IMG/VR virus record: IMGVR_UViG_3300024518_005761
Coordinates: 1 to 26,860 of that record
Source of the DNA: a virus
Length of the DNA stretch: 26,860 nucleotides
Strand: one strand, 5' to 3'
The notes under the pieces: model-generated
Databases searched by the model: none
Told to the model about the DNA's origin: nothing
What the model saw: only the letters and a program-made list of their open reading frames with translations
Shown here: positions 13,739-19,753 of the stretch, one piece after another
Layout of the letters: the number at the start of each line of letters is the position of its first letter
How positions within the stretch are numbered: position 1 is the stretch's first letter
Translations under genes and position numbers: made by a program

Positions 13739-16700
13739 ATGGCGAGCCCAAACGGTAGTAGAATTTGTGACGCGAACCGGGTCGCTCTGGGAGCTATCGA
13801 TGCCTCGGTCATTCTCACCTCACCGACGCAGCCCTTCGTCTTCGCCGCTGGGGTGAACGACGCCGGCGACCGCTTCCGTCCAGAGCACACGATGACGCTC
13901 TCTGCGAGAGCGATCGGCGGGACGTTCGCAGAAGTCACGACCGCCAGCACTACCGGCCCCTTCATTCAAACAAGCGAAGTCCTGATCAATAACACGGCTG
14001 TCACCGAGGCGAACCGGAGGGCTGGGCTCGGCGGGATCGGGAACTTCATCGTCTCCGGGAAGGAGCACACGAGCGCGAACGGGCTCAACCACGCTCTCGA
14101 GGTAAGAGGGAACCACACCGAAGCGCAGTGGCACTTACAGTTCGGGACCTCTGCTGTCGCTGATAGGCAGTGGGAGTTCCAGGTACTTTGGTTAGGCAAA
14201 GACGGCAACACGACCATCACCTACCCGGCCATGGTGACGACCGCAACCGGCGGTGGGCTCGGGGTTGAACGAATCCTGAACCCCACGGTCGACGTCCCTG
14301 CCGAAGGTGTCTCGAGCGAGCTGAACGTCGAACTGATAAGGGCTCGGATCCTCTTCTTTATCAGCAACCCTGTAGAGCTTGCGATCCAGAGCCAAGAGAT
14401 CGCGCAGAGCGAGAACTCTGTTCTCCTTGGCAACAATCTCGTTCTTTCGGAAGCAGCCTCCGCCGATGACATCCCTGTTTTGGAGTCGGTACTTGGGCAA
14501 GCCGCCCTAGTCGACCTCCCCTCGACCGGGTTCTCTGGCGAGGTGGGATTGCAGTACGAAGTCTCGCGCCTGGTCCCGATGATCCCTGAGCCTTTCTTGG
14601 ACGAGTCACTGTCGAGCGAGCCCCTCGCGGTCGGGCTGCACGACCTCGTCGGTTCGCTGAACCCCACGACGGACCTTGCACTAGGCTCTGAGCCACTCCC
14701 CGAGCCGGAGATGCTCACGGCCAAGGAACTCGTTTCCAACGACGTACTGTCGCAAGGGCTGTCGTCCGAGGACGAGATCACCTTGATCGTCGCCGGACGT
14801 GTGCTGCTCGTCCCCGAGGCGGTCGACAACTCTTCCAGCTCCGAGGACGACACGCTCAACCTTCTATCGAGAACCGGGTTCCTCGACGCGCTAGTAGATC
14901 TCGTTGAGTCGGACGAGCCATTGCCGCCCTTGTTCCTACTGTCGGCCAAGGAGCAAGTCTCTACTCTGGATGCCTTCTCAGACGGGGAGAGCACCGAGCT
15001 GTCGGTGCAGCTGATTAAGCATCGCGCGGTCCACCTCGTGGGCAGGGACCCCGCGCTAGACATCGGGGTCAGTAGCGAGTCAGTCGGACTCGCGCACGCC
15101 TACACCGTCGCCGTAGGAAACCCCGACAACGACAGGAGCACCGCGGCAGAGTCGGTGGGCCTGTCGCGGGCGAAGTTTCTCGAGATCGACGCCTCGATAG
15201 ACGCAGCAAACGCCGCGCACGCCACCGTTTCGAACCTGGGTCTCACCGTATCCGGGATCGTCACCCTGACGGGGCACGACGGGCTGTCCGAAGCGGCCAG
15301 CTCCGAGGTGGCATTCTGGGACAACACCCTCGCGCCGGTTGTGGACCTCGCGGCATCTTCGGAGCCCTTGCCGCCCACCGACATGGAGCTCGCGCAGGAG
15401 CTGGAGCCGGTGACGGTTTTCTTCTTCCCGGGTGGCCCATCGCAAATTCAGTGGGGGTTAAGCAGCGAGGCCGGCGTCGACATGACGGTCGCCGGGGAGG
15501 TCCCCCTCTTCCCCGAGGAGTTCCTCGACTTCGCCGAGGGCACCGAGCCTCTGTTCGACATGGAGATCGCGCAGGAACTCGTCGCTGACACGACGGACCC
15601 GGCGGAGATCGCGCAGGGCAGCGAGGCAGGGTTCGACTCGGCCATCGCTCAAGAGTACCTCGTCAAAAACCTCGCAGACCTCGTGGTTTCTGTTGAGTCC
15701 AAAGCCACGCTGATAAAAGCCGGCCAGAAGATCTTCGTCACCAACAACCCCCCCACTAACTCCTTCAGCTCCGAGCTTCTGCATCATTTCTCACTAGCGA
15801 AAGAGATGGAGGCCAGGGACGCTGCGCTCGATATCGGGGTCAGTAGCGAGGGCTCGGTCGGGTTCGCGGGGGCCTTCGAGTTGGAGGGCGTGGCGGACCT
15901 CTCCTTGAGCGACTCAGAGGCTCTCCCTACAGAGTTCCAAGTCAGTGGCCAGGTGCTCATGGTCCCGCGTGGGGACCTGGCGGCGTCAACGAGCGCTGAA
16001 GAGGCTGAGTTCGGGGTGAGCTGGGACCTCAAGCCGTCTTCCTCGACGGCTGCAGCGTCCGAGCCAGAGCTAGACGCAGGCCTTCTGAGGCTGTCGGTTC
16101 ATGACGTCGTTGCGGACGCCCCCGCCGAGGTGGAGGGGTCGAGCGAGCTCAGCCTGGAGTTGGATATCGCAGGGCAGGTTGTCTTGTTGCCGGTTGCGGT
16201 CGAGTCGGAGGCCGAAAGCACCGACCCTGTCGTCGACCTCGAGACGGCTATCGTCTTTGGCCGAGTTGCAGACGACTCCTTCGCTCTCGAGCCGCTCCCG
16301 GAGCCCGGGATAGAGAGGGACGGGTTCCTTTTCCCGAGAGAGGGAGGGGCGACCCCGAGCGGGTACTCGTTCTCAAAAGAACTCGTCTGCAACTCGGCGA
16401 AGATCCCCTCCGACCTGACCGACTTCGCGGCGTTCGTCTCGATCCCGGCCAATTCCGACCTGCGGTGGGATGCACTTGGCGGCAAGGTCTCGACGCTCCA
16501 GGGGTTCGACATCGCCTTCTTCTCGGACGCGGAACTCTCGACCGCTGTCAAACACGAGAAGATTTCCTACAACGCGGGGACCGGAGCATACGAGGCCTGG
16601 GTTCGGTTCAACCCCAGCTCGACGGTCGACACCAGCCTGTGGATCGCCTTCGGGGACGACTCCAGATCGACCGACCTCTCCGACACCTCCACGACGGGGG

Positions 16701-19700
16701 TCTTCGCGGCGTATGCAGACGGAGGGACCATCGGGTTCTGGTCGCATATGGACGAGGACCCGGAAGCGGCGACCGCCGCCGAGCGGGACCTTGTCGACGC
16801 GACTGGCCAGGGCAACACGCTACTCTCTAAATCCATCACTCCGTTTGCCGCGGCCCAGGCAGTCGGCAAGGCCGGGGACGGTATCGTCTTCGACGCCCCG
16901 TTCTCCAGTAACGCCGGATACGGGCACATCAACGCGAGCACCCATGTATGGAACGCCAGCACTACAGACTTCACGACCTCTATCTGGTGGAAGTCCGACT
17001 CCGCTCTGGGCGACGCGGACGAGCAGTACATCTGGGGGTCGTTCAACAACGGCAACGGGTTCACCGGGTTCTTCTTGAAGACCGACTTCATCACGGACAG
17101 CCTCATCTGGGAAGTGAGACTCTCTGGGCTTGAGGTGACGCAGCTCGGCATCAACGTCATCACCGACACTGACTGGCATATGCTTTCGGCATCCTGGGAC
17201 AACACGGCGGGGACGTACAAGATCTTCGTCGACGGTGTTCTCCATACCACGTTCGTCGGCGAGACGATGGGGAACACTGGGCAGCGGATCGGGATCGGCA
17301 AGCCAGACACCGGGCGTCCCCCGACCAAAGCGTTCCTTGACGAAGTCCGGATGACCGAGGCAGTTCTCTCTGACGACTGGATCAAGGCCGAGTACGAGAA
17401 CCAGATCTCCGCCGTCCCCAACGCCGGCGACTTCTGGAGTTCGCTCGGCGCGACGGTCGAGGTAACAGTCGACGGAATCTCCTCGGAGCTTAAAACCCTG
17501 CTCGTGGTGGATAGGCAAGTCTTGCTCTTCCCCCGGGCGGACCTCTCGGCGTCGGTCTCGTCGGAGCCATCGTCCCCGCCCACCGACCTCGTCATGACCT
17601 TGGGGATGGAGCCGGTGACAGCTTTCGTCTTCCCAGGCGACCCGACGTTCCAGTGGGGGTTAAGCAGCGAAGCCGACCTCGCGATCCACCGGGCTGGATT
17701 CCTAGATGCGGTCGTCGACCTGGTCGCGTCTGATGAACTATTGCTCTCGCTCTTCGTCTCCGGCCAGGTGGTCCTCGTCCCTGATGGGGCGGACAACTCG
17801 TTCTCGGACGAAGACGCGGATCTCTCGAGGACTATGGCCGACAACCCGGGGACGGACTTGGTCGTCGCCGCGGAGGCAGGGTTCGAGGGGATCGGCCTGC
17901 CCGCGATCGAGCGGGCCGGATTCGTAGATGCAGTTGTCGACCTCGTCGAGTCTGATGAGCAGGGAGTCGATCTCGCGAGGCGTTCCCCGGTCGAGTTTTT
18001 CCCGACCACCCCGGAGCTCTCGCTCTCCTCGGAACTGATCTTCGGCCTGGACCGCAATCGCACCCTCTCCTCTACCGACGCGGCTGTGAGTAGCGAGGGC
18101 GGTGACACCTCAACCGACGACTTCCCCACCGTGATGCAGGCGATGGCGCCCAACTGGTGGTGGAGGCTCGACGAGCCGCTCGGCGAGACCGCGATCCTTC
18201 AGTACGGGACAGCCGGCGGCGGACTCGGAACGAACACCGGGGCGACAATGGGAGCGGACGGAGTCATCTCCGACTCGTTCACCTCGGCGGAGTTCCTCGA
18301 CTCGCTGGACTTCGTCGCCTCGGACGACACGACGACCTGGATGACGGACGACGGGGCTTCCACTGCGGGCCCCGCCGACTACTCCTTCGGGTGCTTCTTT
18401 AATCTGAACTCCTTCTCTGCAGGAGGCCAGCAGCACCTGATGAACAAGGAGGTCTACTCAGAGATCAACGTCAACGACGACGGGTCTCTCGAGTGGATTA
18501 GATGGTCGGACGTCGCGGGCGGTACTCCCCGTTCGATCACGTCCGCCGCCGGCGTGATCCAGCTCAACACGAGGCACTTCGTCTGCTGCGTGTGGCAGAG
18601 GAGTCCGCTCCCCTTCCTCCGCGGGGAGCGTCTCTACGTCGACGGGATCGAGGTCGCAAGGGACGACACCTCAGGCGCGAACGCTTCCCAGAACTTGCCA
18701 CTGAGCAGGCCGATGAACCTCGCCGCGGAGGAGGGCCCCACCGGGGAGACCCTCGACGGAAACATACAGCACGCCTTCTTCTTCAAGGGCCGGGGGCTGA
18801 CAGCGGTAGAGGTTCAGGCTCTAAATACTGGTGGGACCGGGACGCCTGGGGTCGGAGACGCCGACCTCCTGAGATCGCGGGTCCTCGAGGTGGACGCCGA
18901 CGCTTCCTCCGGGTCTAGCGGAGACGGTGGAGGCGCCGCCGGCGACCTGGACCGAGACCGTGGACTCGAGCCCGTCGACGATCAGTCGGAGAGTGACCAG
19001 TCGGAACCCCTGAACGGGTCGGACGGGTTCGTCGCGTCTATCAACGAGGTGGAGGGCGCGACCGGGCCCGTCTGCAAATTGGAGGACTACTTGAGCAAGC
19101 TGGACATTTGGAATGTGACCCTGACCAAACTCGGGATCGAGACGCTGACCGCAACGACCGACAACGTGAGCCAGGCGGTTGGGCTCGCGGCGAACTGGGA
19201 GCCGTTCAAGAAGAACTTCCTCCGGGACCACGTTTGGAACGGAGCGAACACGACCGTCGAGCTCGTGACGTACAAAGACAACGACGGAGTGACGGCTGTC
19301 GAGCCTACGGGACCCTGGGCTCTCGCGTACTCCCTCGACCCGCTTGTCCCGGAGTGGGTCCGGTCGATCAAGCTGAACGGCAAAGAGAACAGGCCGGGCG
19401 GCAAGTCCAGAGGCGGCACTGGGCTCTGGACCGAAGGGGTAGTGTTCAATGACGTTGGGGCCGGGAAGTTCTGCCTGCTGACCAACGAGGGGACGGCCCT
19501 CCTCGAGTACACGTTCCTCGTCGCCGACAACAACCTCGACTCGTTCTTGCCTGCCGACATGCTCTGGGCTATGGCCCTCACCTTCGCAGTGCATATGGCT
19601 TCGGACCTCGGGTCCTCCAACGCTGACCTTGTGCAGCTGAAAGCGGACGCGGAACAGGCGCGGAGAGACTCGCGGAGAACTGACGCGCAGTCTGGTGCGA

Positions 19701-19744
19701 AGTTCACCTACGTTGACACCGGCATCGCGGACAGCTTCTTCTAG
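13739..19744 (+). CDS. Giant repeat/LamG protein fused in frame to the gp11-like tail adaptor, 2001 aa
   Basis: One open frame holds several modules. Residues 1-180 form a beta-rich N-terminal domain. About 190-865 are acidic repeats built on SSE cores (GVSSE, GLSSE, VDLAASSEPLPP, VDLVESDEPLPP). About 869-985 resemble DUF2341 (LTDFAAFVSIPANSDLRW, then AYEAWVRF). About 990-1225 are a LamG/ConA-like domain (TTSIWWKSDS, WHMLSASWDNTAGTYKIFVDG, FLDEVRMTEAVLS). About 1230-1455 are more repeats. About 1459-1705 are a second lectin-like domain (WWWRLDEPLGE, RLYVDGIEVARDD). An acidic linker follows, then the adaptor domain from residue 1785. GGAGGTGG precedes ATG 13739. Known gp11-like adaptors are about 200 aa and stand alone, so this fusion is exceptional. 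An internal RBS (see 19081-19744) suggests the adaptor is also made alone. The large form could anchor adhesive arms at the head-tail junction. Confidence 0.8.
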   Translation: MASPNGSRICDANRVALGAIDASVILTSPTQPFVFAAGVNDAGDRFRPEHTMTLSARAIGGTFAEVTTASTTGPFIQTSEVLINNTAVTEANRRAGLGGIGNFIVSGKEHTSANGLNHALEVRGNHTEAQWHLQFGTSAVADRQWEFQVLWLGKDGNTTITYPAMVTTATGGGLGVERILNPTVDVPAEGVSSELNVELIRARILFFISNPVELAIQSQEIAQSENSVLLGNNLVLSEAASADDIPVLESVLGQAALVDLPSTGFSGEVGLQYEVSRLVPMIPEPFLDESLSSEPLAVGLHDLVGSLNPTTDLALGSEPLPEPEMLTAKELVSNDVLSQGLSSEDEITLIVAGRVLLVPEAVDNSSSSEDDTLNLLSRTGFLDALVDLVESDEPLPPLFLLSAKEQVSTLDAFSDGESTELSVQLIKHRAVHLVGRDPALDIGVSSESVGLAHAYTVAVGNPDNDRSTAAESVGLSRAKFLEIDASIDAANAAHATVSNLGLTVSGIVTLTGHDGLSEAASSEVAFWDNTLAPVVDLAASSEPLPPTDMELAQELEPVTVFFFPGGPSQIQWGLSSEAGVDMTVAGEVPLFPEEFLDFAEGTEPLFDMEIAQELVADTTDPAEIAQGSEAGFDSAIAQEYLVKNLADLVVSVESKATLIKAGQKIFVTNNPPTNSFSSELLHHFSLAKEMEARDAALDIGVSSEGSVGFAGAFELEGVADLSLSDSEALPTEFQVSGQVLMVPRGDLAASTSAEEAEFGVSWDLKPSSSTAAASEPELDAGLLRLSVHDVVADAPAEVEGSSELSLELDIAGQVVLLPVAVESEAESTDPVVDLETAIVFGRVADDSFALEPLPEPGIERDGFLFPREGGATPSGYSFSKELVCNSAKIPSDLTDFAAFVSIPANSDLRWDALGGKVSTLQGFDIAFFSDAELSTAVKHEKISYNAGTGAYEAWVRFNPSSTVDTSLWIAFGDDSRSTDLSDTSTTGVFAAYADGGTIGFWSHMDEDPEAATAAERDLVDATGQGNTLLSKSITPFAAAQAVGKAGDGIVFDAPFSSNAGYGHINASTHVWNASTTDFTTSIWWKSDSALGDADEQYIWGSFNNGNGFTGFFLKTDFITDSLIWEVRLSGLEVTQLGINVITDTDWHMLSASWDNTAGTYKIFVDGVLHTTFVGETMGNTGQRIGIGKPDTGRPPTKAFLDEVRMTEAVLSDDWIKAEYENQISAVPNAGDFWSSLGATVEVTVDGISSELKTLLVVDRQVLLFPRADLSASVSSEPSSPPTDLVMTLGMEPVTAFVFPGDPTFQWGLSSEADLAIHRAGFLDAVVDLVASDELLLSLFVSGQVVLVPDGADNSFSDEDADLSRTMADNPGTDLVVAAEAGFEGIGLPAIERAGFVDAVVDLVESDEQGVDLARRSPVEFFPTTPELSLSSELIFGLDRNRTLSSTDAAVSSEGGDTSTDDFPTVMQAMAPNWWWRLDEPLGETAILQYGTAGGGLGTNTGATMGADGVISDSFTSAEFLDSLDFVASDDTTTWMTDDGASTAGPADYSFGCFFNLNSFSAGGQQHLMNKEVYSEINVNDDGSLEWIRWSDVAGGTPRSITSAAGVIQLNTRHFVCCVWQRSPLPFLRGERLYVDGIEVARDDTSGANASQNLPLSRPMNLAAEEGPTGETLDGNIQHAFFFKGRGLTAVEVQALNTGGTGTPGVGDADLLRSRVLEVDADASSGSSGDGGGAAGDLDRDRGLEPVDDQSESDQSEPLNGSDGFVASINEVEGATGPVCKLEDYLSKLDIWNVTLTKLGIETLTATTDNVSQAVGLAANWEPFKKNFLRDHVWNGANTTVELVTYKDNDGVTAVEPTGPWALAYSLDPLVPEWVRSIKLNGKENRPGGKSRGGTGLWTEGVVFNDVGAGKFCLLTNEGTALLEYTFLVADNNLDSFLPADMLWAMALTFAVHMASDLGSSNADLVQLKADAEQARRDSRRTDAQSGAKFTYVDTGIADSFF
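15371..15472 (+). repeat. Internal repeat block, copy 1
   Basis: The block encodes PPTDMELAQ followed by EPVTVFFFPGG and QWGLSSEAG. It matches the block at 17576-17674 in order and largely in DNA. The two share the 20-base string cagtgggggttaagcagcga (15449-15468 and 17651-17670). A second coding repeat lies nearby: atcggggtcagtagcgag occurs at 15062-15079 and 15833-15850 (ALDIGVSSE). Identity at codon third positions indicates fairly recent duplication or recombination inside the giant gene. Confidence 0.85.
17576..17674 (+). repeat. Internal repeat block, copy 2
   Basis: The block encodes PPTDLVMTL, EPVTAFVFPGDP and QWGLSSEAD, the counterpart of 15371-15472. It is followed by RAGFLDAVVDLVASDE, itself related to RTGFLDALVDLVESDE near residue 377 and RAGFVDAVVDLVESDE near residue 1390. 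The gene therefore carries shuffled copies of several units on both sides of the first LamG domain. Confidence 0.85.
19081..19093 (+). promoter_or_regulatory. Internal RBS and TTG start for the adaptor domain
   Basis: GGAGG at 19081-19085 is followed by five bases and TTG at 19091, in frame with the giant ORF. The strength and spacing equal those of the glycosyltransferase gene. The TTG also overlaps an out-of-frame TGA (TTGA at 19091-19094), the same junction shape as at 5445. The position coincides with the first residues of the adaptor domain, which makes a functional start likely. Confidence 0.6.
19091..19744 (+). CDS. Tail tubular protein A / adaptor (T7 gp11-like), internal-start product, 217 aa
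   Basis: Read from the internal TTG the protein begins M-SKLDIWNVTLTKLGIETL, a usual opening for gp11-like adaptors (a helix with NxxLxxLG). Next come SQAVGLAANWEPFKKNFLRDHVWN, matching the conserved pattern of a basic helix followed by (H)xW; GPWALAYSLDPLVPEWVRSI, the strand contacting portal or nozzle; and LEYTFLVADNNLDSFLPADMLWAMALTFA with a final charged helix (LVQLKADAEQARRDSRR). The length of 217 aa compares with 196 aa in T7. Adaptors form a ring between portal and nozzle. The gene is followed nine bases later by the nozzle gene, exactly as gp11-gp12. It is listed as a separate feature because the domain has its own SD; whether the fused form, the short form or both are made is unknown. 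Confidence 0.75.
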   Translation: MSKLDIWNVTLTKLGIETLTATTDNVSQAVGLAANWEPFKKNFLRDHVWNGANTTVELVTYKDNDGVTAVEPTGPWALAYSLDPLVPEWVRSIKLNGKENRPGGKSRGGTGLWTEGVVFNDVGAGKFCLLTNEGTALLEYTFLVADNNLDSFLPADMLWAMALTFAVHMASDLGSSNADLVQLKADAEQARRDSRRTDAQSGAKFTYVDTGIADSFF

Positions 19745-19753
19745 GGGGAACCA

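Noticed and set aside
15449-17670. 20-base direct repeats as attachment sites or mobile-element ends
   Set aside because: Both copies lie in frame within homologous protein repeats of one gene and no integrase or transposase is present.
16567-18153. A 528-codon minus-strand frame opposite the giant gene
   Set aside because: The Ser-rich translation is the complement of the acidic repeat and lectin coding sequence; it has no domain and no RBS.
13739-19090. Diversity-generating retroelement target in the lectin-like regions
   Set aside because: No reverse transcriptase, template repeat or adenine-variable repeat was seen in the window. Bbp19-like and podovirus context alone is not evidence.
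19014-19094. Frameshift that would end a separate upstream gene at TGA 19092-19094
   Set aside because: The out-of-frame reading is open only from 19014 and the in-frame reading looks equally natural. I keep the intact fusion and list the frameshift as what would refute it.
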